A stretch of 64,000 nt of DNA from Anaerolineae bacterium (GTDB lineage Bacteria; Chloroflexota; Anaerolineae; Anaerolineales; Anaerolineaceae): contig JABLWW010000008.1 in assembly GCA_013178295.1 (NCBI GenBank), positions 140,420 to 204,419 on the forward strand, in the 5' to 3' direction. The translations under genes and the position numbers were made by a program. Positions 51,618-60,766 of the stretch are shown piece after piece. The notes beneath the pieces are model-generated. The model saw only the letters and a program-made list of their open reading frames with translations, was not told the DNA's origin and ran no database searches. Numbering within the stretch: the stretch's first letter is position 1; each line of letters starts with the position of its first letter.

Positions 51618-52535
51618 TCAGCGGTTGCCCTTTGGAGGCGTATCAAACGATATGGGGGAGGCGCTGACAGGTTTTTGCCGCCCGGCGATAAACAAATCTA
51701 TGAGTGTTACCGTCTCTTCATTGTTCGGAATGGATAGGTGTGAGAGGTGGGTTAGAATAGCTTGGCGGTCGTCTCCATGCTGGTCAACCAAGCTGCCGAT
51801 GGTTTTATATTTTTTGGCAAGCGACAGAAACTCACTTCTGGATATAGGAGTCTCCTGATGGGCAGGCAGATATAGGCTGGCGTCCAGGGCGGTCAGCCGC
51901 TCAAGCAGCGCAAAGAGTTTTGCACTGGTATAGTTGCGGGGGGTATCATAAATCGCATCGTAGATGCAGTCGCCTAGAAAGACCACCCCATCCTGAGGGA
52001 TGAAGATCACCACCGAATCGGCGCTGTGATCACCGCCAACGTGGATAAGGTTTGCGCTGACGCTGCCCAGGTCAATCTCGATACGGGTGTTGAACGTGAT
52101 ATCGGGGTGTCTGAGCCTGATATCTTTTCGCTCGCTATCGGTAAACTCTTGCCGCATGCAATCGCGGCAGAAAGCGATCTCTTTGCCGTCCGCCACACGG
52201 CGTTGAATGGCTTCATCGCTCCAGTCGAGCTTTGCCAGTATTTGAATTGCCTGTGCAGTTTTGGTGTGGGCAAAGATTTGGATACGAGATAGAGCCGAGG
52301 CTCCAAAGATATGATCCCAATGCCAGTGGGTGAGGACGGCGTAACTGGGGCGGGCGATATGCTGGCGCGCAAGAGCTTCCAAAAATGAATGGGCATGAGC
52401 AGGGGAGTTGCCTGCCTCGACCATCAGGACAGATTTTTCGCCAACGATTGCGCCGAGAACCGGGCGGTCTGTCTCCTCATGGGGTGGGGAGATATAGATA
52501 TGTGTGGTCAGACGTGTGAGGGGAAGGGCAGTCAA
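51618..52535 (-). CDS. Metallo-beta-lactamase-fold hydrolase
   Basis: A 305-residue cytoplasmic protein of the MBL superfamily. The zinc motif is LTHWHWDHIFG (HxHxDH, about residue 66). The later His/Asp ligands are in LIHVGGDHSADSVVIFIPQ and GDCIYDAIY, and YLPAHQETPI supplies the last His. Members hydrolyse thioesters, lactones or phosphodiesters. TTG 52535 is read as start because it overlaps the stop of the preceding lipoprotein gene (TTGA). Cotranscribed with that lipoprotein. The substrate is unknown. Confidence 0.85.
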   Translation of the reverse strand: MTALPLTRLTTHIYISPPHEETDRPVLGAIVGEKSVLMVEAGNSPAHAHSFLEALARQHIARPSYAVLTHWHWDHIFGASALSRIQIFAHTKTAQAIQILAKLDWSDEAIQRRVADGKEIAFCRDCMRQEFTDSERKDIRLRHPDITFNTRIEIDLGSVSANLIHVGGDHSADSVVIFIPQDGVVFLGDCIYDAIYDTPRNYTSAKLFALLERLTALDASLYLPAHQETPISRSEFLSLAKKYKTIGSLVDQHGDDRQAILTHLSHLSIPNNEETVTLIDLFIAGRQKPVSASPISFDTPPKGNR

Positions 52536-53194
52536 TATACGGTAAATGTAAAGGCGTTGCTGTAATTTTCGCAGCGCGCCGGGTTGCTTTTGTACTCGCA
52601 GACGCGAAAAGTGTATGTATCAGGGTGACTCACTTCAATAACTGCGGAGCGGCTGCTGCCAGCGACGCGTATCCACAGGTTATCAGGATAGGCGGGTTCG
52701 AGATTGCTTTTTGACCAGGTGATGACCAGCCCTTCCACAAAACTCCCCTCGGCTTGCCAGTAAAGACGCACCTGACTGCCAGCGATGTTTTCAGCATTGG
52801 TGATTGTGATAGGCCCACTGGGGATGATGGGCGGGAGGGTGGGGGCGAGCGTCGGGCGGGGGGTGGTGGGTGGGGGGGTGGAGGTCAGGGTTGGCAGGGG
52901 GGTATCCTCCGGCATTGTGGTTGTCTGTGGGGTGTTGGTGGGTTGGGCGGCGTAGGTTTGCAGCAGGGCAGTCTGGGTATCGGCTACTGCCTGGATGGTG
53001 GCAGCGGTGGTAGCGCTCCAGGCGCTAAGCGTGCCGGATAGGGCGGTTTCAAGACGTTGTTCAAACTGCTGTTCGGTGTATGTCGCGCTGAGGGAGATGC
53101 TCTGTGTTTGGGCAAGCGCAGTTTGAATGACGGCGGGTGACGGCGAGCAGGCGCCAAGCAACAGCACAAAACAGCATGTCAGATATGCTTTCAT
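52532..53194 (-). CDS. Lipoprotein with a fibronectin-type C-terminal domain
   Basis: A 220-residue lipoprotein: short signal with lipobox LLGAC (Cys 16), an Ala/Thr/Gln-rich helical part (about 20-85), a Thr/Pro linker (TPLPTLTSTPPPTTPRPTL) and a C-terminal Ig/FN3-like domain (about 125-220) with SQVRLYWQAEGSF and DTYTFRVCEYKS. It overlaps the MBL gene by 4 bases. Probably surface-exposed, possibly binding polysaccharide or protein. No specific function recognised. Confidence 0.8.
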   Translation of the reverse strand: MKAYLTCCFVLLLGACSPSPAVIQTALAQTQSISLSATYTEQQFEQRLETALSGTLSAWSATTAATIQAVADTQTALLQTYAAQPTNTPQTTTMPEDTPLPTLTSTPPPTTPRPTLAPTLPPIIPSGPITITNAENIAGSQVRLYWQAEGSFVEGLVITWSKSNLEPAYPDNLWIRVAGSSRSAVIEVSHPDTYTFRVCEYKSNPARCENYSNAFTFTVY

Positions 53195-53316
53195 AAGTGG
53201 TCAGTCTCCTGAAAGACGATTATAACAGAGCCTTTGTTTTCTGACGTCAGGGTTGTTTGCAATCAGGTGTGTTTGATCGAAATTTACTTGAGCAAGGGGG
53301 TATAATTGGTTTCGAT

Positions 53317-53679
53317 ATGGAAATTCTCAATGTTGGCCCTTTGGAACTACTTTTTATTTTGCTGATTGCTTTCATTGTTCTTGGTCCCGAAGAAGCGATC
53401 CGCTTGGTTCGCAGTGCAGGGAGGCTGATTAATCGGGTGATGAGATCGCCGTTGTGGTTCTCTATTGTGTCAACTTCGAGGGAAATCCGCGACTTGCCCA
53501 GAAAGATCGTTCAAGAAACTGGGGTGGAGGATGTTGTGGAAGAGATATCTGGTGAGCTAAGCGAGATTTCACGGGAAGCTGATGAACAGGCGAGGGTGAG
53601 CCTGCCGGTTGTCCCCTTGGATGATGCGGTGAAGGATTCGCAAAGCGATGGGGGTGCTTCAGAAAAGCCTGGATCTTAG
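53317..53679 (+). CDS. TatA/TatB-like small membrane protein
   Basis: A 120-residue protein with the TatA/B architecture: an N-terminal membrane helix (GPLELLFILLIAFIVLGPEE), an amphipathic segment (AIRLVRSAGRLINRVM) and a charged C-terminal tail. The usual Phe-Gly-Pro-x-x-Leu-Pro hinge is replaced by LGPEEAIRLV, so it is divergent and nearer to TatB. ATG 53317 is preferred over the longer frame from 53257, since TATAAT at 53300-53305 puts the transcript start next to the ATG, giving a leaderless or near-leaderless mRNA. No tatC is adjacent. Convergent with ribokinase 10 bases downstream. Confidence 0.75.
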   Translation: MEILNVGPLELLFILLIAFIVLGPEEAIRLVRSAGRLINRVMRSPLWFSIVSTSREIRDLPRKIVQETGVEDVVEEISGELSEISREADEQARVSLPVVPLDDAVKDSQSDGGASEKPGS

Positions 53680-53689
53680 CAGCGGCTTT

Positions 53690-54643
53690 TTAGGCATTGT
53701 GCGACGTTTTTGAAGACACCTCTCGCTGAAAAGTCTTGTACAGTTTGTCAACTTCTTCGCCAATAGGGATGGACGTTTGAGCGCCAAAGCGGGTGACTGC
53801 CAGCGCACCGGCACAATTTGCATACGCCACAGCTTGAGGCAGGTCAAAGCCGCGCGCTAGCGCAGCTGCAAACCCGCCGATGAAGGCGTCGCCAGCAGCG
53901 GTGGTATCTACGGCTATTACGCTGGGGGCAGGGATGAGCAACTCTCCTTCTGCGCGGCTGAGCAAAGCGCCTTTATCACCCATAGTGATCACAACGACAC
54001 CCGCGCCCATGTGACGCAGCTGCCTGGCAGCTTTGCTGGCGGAGTCGCCGTCATGGATGCTGATCCCGCTCATTTTTTCTGCTTCGATTTCATTGGGGAT
54101 CAGAAAGTCAACATGAGAAAGGGTCTCCGGCTTTACTGTTCTGATGGGCGCCGGGTTGAGGATGACCCGGCAGGGTAGCTCGGCACACAGGGCAACGGCA
54201 TGTTCAACCGTTTCGGGGGGTATCTCGTGTTGTAAAAGCACCAGGCTGGCGCTGTGCAGCAGCGGGGTTGCCCGATCAATATCCGCGGGGGTAACGCGCC
54301 CGTTTGCCCCTGCAGAAATCACAATGCTGTTCTCGCCACGCGCATCTACTACGATGACGGCAGTTCCGGTGACGGTGTCGTTATCCTGGCGGACATGCTC
54401 TGTTTGAACATTTGCCTGACGCAGGCTTTCCAGCAGGCGTTGTCCAAAGGCATCATTCCCTACCCGCCCGATCATCGCTGCGCTGCCAGCGATGCGGCCG
54501 GCAGCGACTGCCTGGTTGGCGCCCTTCCCCCCGCAGATGGTTTGCAGGTCGCCTCCCGGTACGGTTTCGCCTGGTGCTGGCATTTGTGCTACACGCACTA
54601 CCAGGTCCATGTTCAGACTGCCAATGACAACAATTTGAGACAT
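53690..54643 (-). CDS. rbsK: Ribokinase
   Basis: A 317-residue PfkB-family kinase. It opens with VIGSLNMDLVVRVAQMPAPGET, has the substrate loop GGKGANQAVAAGRIAG (about residue 40) typical of ribokinase, LQHEIPPE and VILNPAP in the middle, and the ATP/catalytic signature VDTTAAGDAFIGGFAAAL (base Asp in TTAAGDAF, about 255). It phosphorylates D-ribose (or another pentose) at O5. AGGAGG lies about 7 bases before ATG 54643. No ribose transporter or other rbs gene is next to it. Relatives such as deoxyribokinase or 2-keto-3-deoxygluconate kinase are less likely given the GGKGANQ loop. Confidence 0.9.
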   Translation of the reverse strand: MSQIVVIGSLNMDLVVRVAQMPAPGETVPGGDLQTICGGKGANQAVAAGRIAGSAAMIGRVGNDAFGQRLLESLRQANVQTEHVRQDNDTVTGTAVIVVDARGENSIVISAGANGRVTPADIDRATPLLHSASLVLLQHEIPPETVEHAVALCAELPCRVILNPAPIRTVKPETLSHVDFLIPNEIEAEKMSGISIHDGDSASKAARQLRHMGAGVVVITMGDKGALLSRAEGELLIPAPSVIAVDTTAAGDAFIGGFAAALARGFDLPQAVAYANCAGALAVTRFGAQTSIPIGEEVDKLYKTFQREVSSKTSHNA

Positions 54644-54867
54644 TGCACAAACACCTCCTCATTGATTTTGAATAAACCATAACAGCAAATCATTTCTCTG
54701 TCAAATTTTTGTGCCAGCCAATAGTGCGAAAAATCCGTTTTCGGGTAGGTTTCGGTGAGCAGAAGGGTACAAGAAGAAGAGTTTGGGATTAAAATGGCAT
54801 CGTGTGCGTGGTTCTGACATTTGCCCGCACCGCAATGGTTGGTAGCAAGATTGGGAGCTGTTCACCG

Positions 54868-55770
54868 ATGAAGGTTTTTTATGCTGATCATATTCGTTTT
54901 CCGTTGCCCGCCGGGCATCGCTTTCCAGCGCAGAAATATGCCCTGTTGCGAGGGGAATTGCTGCGGCAGGGTATTCTTCAGCCAAACGAGTTGTATGCTG
55001 CAGAACCAGTTGCGGAAGAGAATCTGTTGCTGGCACATACCCCAGAGTATGTGCAGGCTGTGAGGACAGGGAGCCTGGACGCTCGCGTTCAACGGCAGAT
55101 TGGTCTTCCCTGGAGTGCGGAACTGGCGCAGCGTTCGCGCGCTTCGGTGGGCGGATCACTACAGGCAGCCCGGGCAGCGCTGCAGGAGGGCATTGCGGGC
55201 AATCTGGGGGGTGGGACGCATCATGCCATGGCGCATGAGGGGATGGGTTTTTGTGTGTTTAATGACCTGGCGGTCGTGTCGCTGGTTTTGTTGCAGCAGC
55301 ATGAGGCTGAGCGGGTTGCAGTGGTGGATCTGGATGTGCATCAGGGCAACGGGACGGCTGCCATTCTGGGAAGCCGCCAGGATGTATTTCTCTTTAGTAT
55401 GCATGGTGCCAATAATTATCCCCTGCACAAAGTGCCCTCCACGCTGGATGTTGATCTACTAGATGACACTGGTGATGAGGCTTATCTTGAGGCGCTGGAT
55501 GGTGGTTTGGCGGCAGTTTTCGCTTTTCAGCCGCAGATTGTTCTCTATCAGGCAGGGGTTGATGCGCTGGAGCAAGACCGCCTGGGCAGGCTCAGCCTGA
55601 GTATGGAGGGGCTTGCCCGCCGCGACCGCTTGGTGATACAGGGCTGCCGTCAACGGGGTATCCCAATCGTTTTGCTGATGGGTGGGGGATATGCAGAACC
55701 GATCCAGTTGACGGTTCAGGCACATGTTCAAACATACCGCGTGGCGAAAGAAGTCTTTGGCGTTGAGTGA
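54868..55770 (+). CDS. Histone deacetylase-family (class IV-like) amidohydrolase
   Basis: A 300-residue protein of the arginase/deacetylase superfamily. Active-site blocks are GGTHHAMAHEGMGFCVFND (His-His dyad, about residue 117), VAVVDLDVHQGNGTA (Asp and His zinc ligands) and the later YQAGVDALEQDRLGRLSLS (second Asp), plus LLMGGGYA near the end. Bacterial members act on acetylated polyamines, acetoin-related or protein substrates. The start MKVFYADHIRFPLP (ATG 54868) matches the family. A 22-codon upstream extension lacks a ribosome site. Monocistronic, convergent with xylB. Confidence 0.9.
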   Translation: MKVFYADHIRFPLPAGHRFPAQKYALLRGELLRQGILQPNELYAAEPVAEENLLLAHTPEYVQAVRTGSLDARVQRQIGLPWSAELAQRSRASVGGSLQAARAALQEGIAGNLGGGTHHAMAHEGMGFCVFNDLAVVSLVLLQQHEAERVAVVDLDVHQGNGTAAILGSRQDVFLFSMHGANNYPLHKVPSTLDVDLLDDTGDEAYLEALDGGLAAVFAFQPQIVLYQAGVDALEQDRLGRLSLSMEGLARRDRLVIQGCRQRGIPIVLLMGGGYAEPIQLTVQAHVQTYRVAKEVFGVE

Positions 55771-55785
55771 CGTGGACAAAAGTGA

Positions 55786-55819
55786 GCAGACGCCCCATAA
55801 GCCGTTCAGGAGCGTCTGC
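55786..55819. terminator. Shared hairpin between HDAC-like gene and xylB
   Basis: GCAGACGC (55786-55793) pairs with GCGTCTGC (55812-55819) between the two convergent genes. Weak T tracts on both sides. Confidence 0.55.
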
Positions 55820-55840
55820 GCCGCGGGGTGAAGAGCGGTA

Positions 55841-57346
55841 TTATGTTGACAGAGTATGGCAGATATCCCTTAAAGCCGGGTATAGCCTTCGATACGTCTG
55901 GTAGTATTCTTCGTAAACCGCTGCTGCTTTTGGCTGTGGGGCTGTTGAGCCTGTTACCTGAATCACGCATTCGCAGGCGCTATCCACATCTTGCCAGAGA
56001 CCGACTGCCACACCGCCCAGCAGCGCCGCGCCAAATGCGGCGCCCTCTGTGGTGTTGACCGTTTTCAATTCGACCCCCAGAACATTGGCGATGATCTGTT
56101 GCCAGAGGGGGCTTTTGGCACCGCCTCCAGAGATGCGCACCTCCTTGATCTCACCCAACCCTGCCTGGCGTATCAGCGTGAAGGAATCGCGCAGACCAAA
56201 AGCGACACCTTCCAGCACGGCGCGGGTCAGATGGGCGCGGGTGTGCTGAATGGTCAGCCCTACCCAAGCACCGCGCGCCAGAGGATCGGGGTGGGGGGTG
56301 CGCTCGCCGGTCAGATAGGGCAGGAACAGCAGACCGCCGCTGCCGACCGCTACCTGTTCAGCTTCAGCCAGCAGGGTTTCAAAGCTGGTGTCGGCTGCCA
56401 GCGTGTCGTGATACCATTGCAGACTGCCCGCCGCAGAGAGCATGACGCCCATAAAGTGCCATCTGCCGGGTATGGTATGACAGAAAGCATGCAGCCTGCC
56501 TTCGGGTTCAATGAGGGCTGAGGGAGTTGTGGCAAACACAACCCCGGACGTGCCTAAGGTAACCGCCACAATGCCAGGCTTTACTGCCCCAACCCCGGTT
56601 GCCTGAGCTGCCTGATCACCCCCGCCGCCTGCTACCGGCGTGCCTTCCGCCAAACCCGTAGCTGCGGCACCCTCGCGGCTGACATATCCGCTGATTTCAC
56701 TTCCCTCGCAGGTGGCGGGCATCCACTCCACCGGGATATCCAGAGCGGTCAGTATTTCTTTTGACCAGGTTCGCTGTCTGAGGTCAAACAGAATGGTGCC
56801 TGCGCCGTCTGCGCAGTCCACGGCATACGTTCCGGTGAGCTTGTAGCGCACATAATCCTTTGGCAGCAGGATGTGGCGGCATTTTTTGTATACTTCAGGT
56901 TCGTTTTGCTGTACCCATAGGATTTTGGGCGCAGTGAACCCTGTCAGGGCGTCGTTGCCGCTGATTTGAATCAAGCGTTGCTTGCCTAGCCGCGCGCGGA
57001 TCTCATCACACTGCGCTCCGGTGCGCTGGTCGTTCCACAGGATCGCTGGTCGCAGCACGTTGCCCTGATCATCGAGCATCACCAGCCCATGCATCTGCCC
57101 CGTTAACCCGATGGCAGCCACTTCGCTGCCACTGATGCCTGTTTCGGTTAGCACGCGGCGGATGCTGGCGCATATCCCCTGCCACCAATCCTCGGGGTTT
57201 TGCTCAGACCAAAGCGGATGCGGCGTTGACAGGCTCATGGGTGTGGTGGCACTGGATACGACTGTGCCCTGGCTGTCAATCAGCAAAGCTTTTGCGCCAG
57301 TGGTTGAAATATCAATCCCAAGCAAATATCTTTTCGTTAACATCAT
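55841..57346 (-). CDS. xylB: Xylulokinase
   Basis: A 501-residue FGGY-family sugar kinase. The phosphate-1 motif is LLGIDISTTGAKALLID. Xylulokinase-typical blocks follow: AIGLTGQMHGLVMLD (with Met-His-Gly), AILWNDQRTGAQC, GNDALTGFTAPKILWV, LLPKDYVRYKLTG and CADGAGTILFDLRQRTWS with the catalytic Asp. The C-terminal ATP site includes ISGGGAKSPLWQQIIANVLG. It makes D-xylulose-5-P, or acts on a related ketose. ATG 57346 (or 57343) follows GAGGAG. It lies 112 bases after the FucA-type aldolase on the same strand, so the pair may form a kinase-aldolase pathway and might serve the kinase-less locus at 0-15 kb (inference). Confidence 0.92.
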   Translation of the reverse strand: MMLTKRYLLGIDISTTGAKALLIDSQGTVVSSATTPMSLSTPHPLWSEQNPEDWWQGICASIRRVLTETGISGSEVAAIGLTGQMHGLVMLDDQGNVLRPAILWNDQRTGAQCDEIRARLGKQRLIQISGNDALTGFTAPKILWVQQNEPEVYKKCRHILLPKDYVRYKLTGTYAVDCADGAGTILFDLRQRTWSKEILTALDIPVEWMPATCEGSEISGYVSREGAAATGLAEGTPVAGGGGDQAAQATGVGAVKPGIVAVTLGTSGVVFATTPSALIEPEGRLHAFCHTIPGRWHFMGVMLSAAGSLQWYHDTLAADTSFETLLAEAEQVAVGSGGLLFLPYLTGERTPHPDPLARGAWVGLTIQHTRAHLTRAVLEGVAFGLRDSFTLIRQAGLGEIKEVRISGGGAKSPLWQQIIANVLGVELKTVNTTEGAAFGAALLGGVAVGLWQDVDSACECVIQVTGSTAPQPKAAAVYEEYYQTYRRLYPALRDICHTLST

Positions 57347-57458
57347 GGCGTATTCTCCTCGTGTGGTTTTACATCCCCGGGAAACCGTTTGTGAAAGTGG
57401 GTGCCCTTAACCTCGTATATATTATCCCCGATCACCGATCAATCATCAAGGATGTGTG

Positions 57459-58091
57459 TCATGCGTAGGCGCGCAGGATTTCGTCAATCTGCTCGCGGGT
57501 GATCTCTTGGGGTGTGCCGATCTGCATTGCCTGATAGTAGGTTTGCATGCCCACTTCGGCATCATAAGCCAGCTCAAAGGCGTGGTCGAGGTTTTTGCCA
57601 ATGGCGATTAAGCCGTGGCTGCGCAGCAGACAGGCTCTTAATCCCGGTCGGCTGGTAAATACTTGAACGGCGACTTCCCCAGCACGGGCTGTGCCCGGGC
57701 AAGCCCATTCTGTTACTGGTATGGGGGCGCCGCATAGAAAAAGCTCCAGGTTAACAACGGGAATTTCGCGCGCCGCCATGGCAAACGAGATGGCAAATGG
57801 TGAGTGGGTGTGACAGATTGCACCGACATCTGGTAGATTTTTGTAGATGGCAATGTGCATGGGCGTTTCTGATGATGGTTTGAGCGGGGCGTCCACGCGT
57901 TCACCGTTCAGATTGACAATAGCAATGTCATCGGGTTGCAACAGATCATACCTGACGCCACTGGGCGTGATTGCAATCTTCCCGTCGTCTGCACGGGCGC
58001 TGATGTTGCCCGCCGACAGCCGCACCAGACCAGCTTGCTTGAGGAGCATCACTGTTGCATGTACTTTTTCCCGGATAGGGCGATAATCCAT
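57459..58091 (-). CDS. Class II aldolase, L-fuculose-phosphate aldolase-like
   Basis: A 210-residue class II aldolase of FucA size. Zinc ligands are in ICHTHSPFAIS (His-x-His) and LRSHGLIAIG (His). The substrate loop LSAGNISARAD near residue 23, SSETPMHIAIYKNLPDVGA with the catalytic Glu, and the C-terminal Tyr-containing YDAEVGMQTYYQAM helix are all standard. The family splits L-fuculose-1-P or related ketose-1-phosphates into dihydroxyacetone phosphate and an aldehyde. It could be a ribulose-P 4-epimerase-like relative, but length and motifs favour aldolase. Upstream of xylB on the same strand. Confidence 0.88.
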   Translation of the reverse strand: MDYRPIREKVHATVMLLKQAGLVRLSAGNISARADDGKIAITPSGVRYDLLQPDDIAIVNLNGERVDAPLKPSSETPMHIAIYKNLPDVGAICHTHSPFAISFAMAAREIPVVNLELFLCGAPIPVTEWACPGTARAGEVAVQVFTSRPGLRACLLRSHGLIAIGKNLDHAFELAYDAEVGMQTYYQAMQIGTPQEITREQIDEILRAYA

Positions 58092-58252
58092 ATCGCGATT
58101 CTCCTTTCAAAGAAGGGTAAATGAGGCTATGGGAGATTATATCCAAAGTTTGTCTCTTTGAATGCCCTATCCGCCAGGAAAACTTGCATGTACTCTCCTG
58201 ATTTCACAGGATTTGTTGCTTTGCGGGGGAGTGCGAAAGGGATCGGTCTGAC

Positions 58253-59359
58253 TTATGGCAGACGATATGTTGGCTTTGGCATTCCGGGATGGAAGGCTTC
58301 CAGCCTTTTGTGCAGGATGATTGCTTCACTATCAGAGAGCGCTTTTTCAAGCGCTTCTTCTACCAAAAGCTCCAACTGTTCAGATTTGATTTGCACACGG
58401 GCGTTGATCATCAGCCGAAAGGTGTCTGCTTGTACCTGCGGTACATGGGCGATCCAATTGCTATCGGGAAGAGCAGTGATGCTGACTTTGCCCCCGTGAC
58501 CGTGTGTGTCCTCAATGATGAATTTGAGATGCCCGATGGGCGCGTGGTTGGATTGTATTGCCTCTACAATAGCTTTCAGGATTTGCCTGGCGGCGGTGTT
58601 TTGATTGCTGGTTGCGGTGCGTAACTGAATTTCCCCATCCAGCCAGGCAAGTTGCGCCTCTCCATTGCCGTAGCGCTGATAATCAATGTCGAGAGATTCA
58701 AGCGACTCGGGTAACTGCAGCGGATGAGAGTCCTCCAGAGCGGTTATCCAGGTAGCGATGTCAGTAGCGGAAAGCGAGTTTTGCAGCAGAATGGTCTTGT
58801 CGGGATACCGCTGCTGCGCCAGCGTTTTGAGTTCAGGGCGCCGGTCTTCTGCAATCAAGTCAATTTTATTGATGACGAGCAACGCGGCTTCGGCAATTTG
58901 CTGATCGAAGATGTACAGCACATCCTCACTAAAAGGCAATGGCTCGTCCAGCAGCCGCAGCCGAAGCAAGCGGGCATCGGTGAAAACCGAAAAGCTGGAG
59001 GGTCGCAATGGGCGGGTTCTCAAGGTCAGTAGGGGTTTGATCACGGTGGCTACCAGGTCGGCGCAGGAGCCTACCGATTCGGCAAAGATCACGTCCGGGT
59101 GAATTTCGTGCTCCAGCTTCTCAAGCTGGCTTTCAAGGTCGGCATAGTTGCAGCAAAAACATCCGCCACCCACTTCTACAGAGGGGATTTGATCCAGCTG
59201 AAAGAAAGCGGTATCAACCAGATATTTTCCCTGATCGTTGGTAACAACGCCCACGCGTAACCCCTGTTGCAGGTATTGCTTGCAGGCATTGACAATGGCG
59301 GTGGTTTTACCGCTTCCCAGAAAACCGGCGACCAGATGCAGTCTGGGAGCTTTACGCAT
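58253..59359 (-). CDS. CobW/COG0523-type GTPase
   Basis: A 368-residue G3E-family GTPase. Walker A is GFLGSGKTTAIVNAC (residues 12-20 region), and the metal-binding CxCC motif is GGGCFCCNYADL (about residue 64). The Walker B-like ESVGSCADLVAT and the base-specificity NKIDLI (about 160) are intact. The C-terminal half has no His-rich metal loop. COG0523 proteins insert or deliver zinc, cobalt or nickel to target enzymes. It overlaps the URO-D/thioredoxin fusion gene by 8 bases, so the target is probably that protein or its corrinoid partner. Confidence 0.9.
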   Translation of the reverse strand: MRKAPRLHLVAGFLGSGKTTAIVNACKQYLQQGLRVGVVTNDQGKYLVDTAFFQLDQIPSVEVGGGCFCCNYADLESQLEKLEHEIHPDVIFAESVGSCADLVATVIKPLLTLRTRPLRPSSFSVFTDARLLRLRLLDEPLPFSEDVLYIFDQQIAEAALLVINKIDLIAEDRRPELKTLAQQRYPDKTILLQNSLSATDIATWITALEDSHPLQLPESLESLDIDYQRYGNGEAQLAWLDGEIQLRTATSNQNTAARQILKAIVEAIQSNHAPIGHLKFIIEDTHGHGGKVSITALPDSNWIAHVPQVQADTFRLMINARVQIKSEQLELLVEEALEKALSDSEAIILHKRLEAFHPGMPKPTYRLP

Positions 59360-60728
59360 GGAGCGCCTTTTTGATTTCCTCTACCAGTTCACGGTTGCTG
59401 GGGATGATAGATGAGTATTTTAGTTCGCCGTTGATATATAGACTGGGCAGGTGTTGAATACCCATTTTCATCACTCTGGCGACGTTTTGCGGCAGGGTGA
59501 ATTTGTATTCAACCAAATCAACTTTGCCTTCCAGTTCGGCAACAGCGCGTTTGGCGGCGCCCAACATATATCCACATGCCGCGCAAGTGTCGGAATCCAG
59601 GGTGAAGACTTCGACCAGCGGGCGCGGCAGATTGTCATAATCGGGCAGGTTCACACTGCTCAAGTCAACTTCTGCGGCGGTGTAGTTTTGCAGTGCCAAA
59701 CGGGTAGCCTCCGGCTCGCGCAGCGCCTGGATCACACCGATAACGTTTTGAATGGGAACATCGTAGGGCATGTCGCAACCCGGGGCGATGATCAGATTGC
59801 GGTGGCTAAGCGTATCCAGCAGGTCGAGCACATATTTCATGTTGTCCTGTTGTGTACCCAGCAACATGCGGGTTGTCAGAGGGATGTTTCCGCCAAGGGC
59901 GATATTATAGCGGTCAGTGATTTCTTTGGCGGTTGCCATGCTGATATTTTCATCTACCGAGATTGAATCGGGTGCTGTCTGACACATGGCTTCGATGTTT
60001 TTGGTGGCATCACCACACACGAAGAAAGAGGAGAACACACCGCGCTCTCGGATATGTGCAAAGACTTTGGCGAAGTGCTCATGCAAAAAGCGCTTGAAAT
60101 GGCGCGGTGAGACCTGCGAGACCAGCGGGTCAACCACGGCGATCACGTCCATTCCAGCATCAACATACAGGTCAATCATGCGCAGGCAAACCTGAGTGGT
60201 GTATGTCTGTAGCTCGTTCAGAAAGTCCACATGATCTACACTGTCGAGGAAGATATCTGTGCCGCGCAGATGTGAAGCCAGGGTGAATGGCCCGGTCACC
60301 AACCCATAAAGAGCAGTTTTGTCTCCGACGGCGGCTTTCATGCGCTGCATGGTATCCAGGATGAGCGGCAGACGGCCATCGGTTCTTTCAGGTAAGTAGG
60401 ACGGCACTTCCAGCTTACCTTCCAAGGGGTGCGATGCCACAGAGGGTGGGGCAGCATCTGCCCATAGCAGTTTGCAACCGAGGATTTCCGCTTCCACCTG
60501 CAGGTCGAACATGATGGGCTGGCCATCTGGGTCGTATACTTCGTTGACCATTAACAGGGATTCGAGTAATTTTTTGCCATTGGTGAGGATTTCGCGCCCC
60601 GAGTAGCCTTTCAGCTTTCCGGCGTGGACACCGGCAAAGGGCACCCAGGGGACAAGCGGTGTCTCCTCATGACGCATGACGGCAAATAGCAGCTCTTTTC
60701 CAGTTATTTTATGAGGGGAATTGGACAT
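59352..60728 (-). CDS. URO-D/MtaA-family protein fused to a thioredoxin-like domain
   Basis: A 458-residue protein. Residues 1-365 form a URO-D-superfamily barrel of the MtaA/MtbA (methylcobamide methyltransferase) type, with the zinc-site segment SSFFVCGDATKNIEAM (the His of the usual His-x-Cys is Phe here) and LIIAPGCDMPYDVPIQNV. Residues 375-458 form a thioredoxin/glutaredoxin-like domain: Cys382-Ala-Ala-Cys385, then a helix, and LPSLYINGE with the cis-Pro loop. Fusion of these two domains in one protein is unusual. Promoter and palindromic operator lie at 60767-60795. The CobW-type GTPase follows with an overlap. Likely function: methyl transfer or decarboxylation controlled by a thiol (inference). 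Confidence 0.83.
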   Translation of the reverse strand: MSNSPHKITGKELLFAVMRHEETPLVPWVPFAGVHAGKLKGYSGREILTNGKKLLESLLMVNEVYDPDGQPIMFDLQVEAEILGCKLLWADAAPPSVASHPLEGKLEVPSYLPERTDGRLPLILDTMQRMKAAVGDKTALYGLVTGPFTLASHLRGTDIFLDSVDHVDFLNELQTYTTQVCLRMIDLYVDAGMDVIAVVDPLVSQVSPRHFKRFLHEHFAKVFAHIRERGVFSSFFVCGDATKNIEAMCQTAPDSISVDENISMATAKEITDRYNIALGGNIPLTTRMLLGTQQDNMKYVLDLLDTLSHRNLIIAPGCDMPYDVPIQNVIGVIQALREPEATRLALQNYTAAEVDLSSVNLPDYDNLPRPLVEVFTLDSDTCAACGYMLGAAKRAVAELEGKVDLVEYKFTLPQNVARVMKMGIQHLPSLYINGELKYSSIIPSNRELVEEIKKALHA

Positions 60729-60766
60729 TGCGGCGCTCCTGATTTGTAGATATGTGAACCGCTTTG

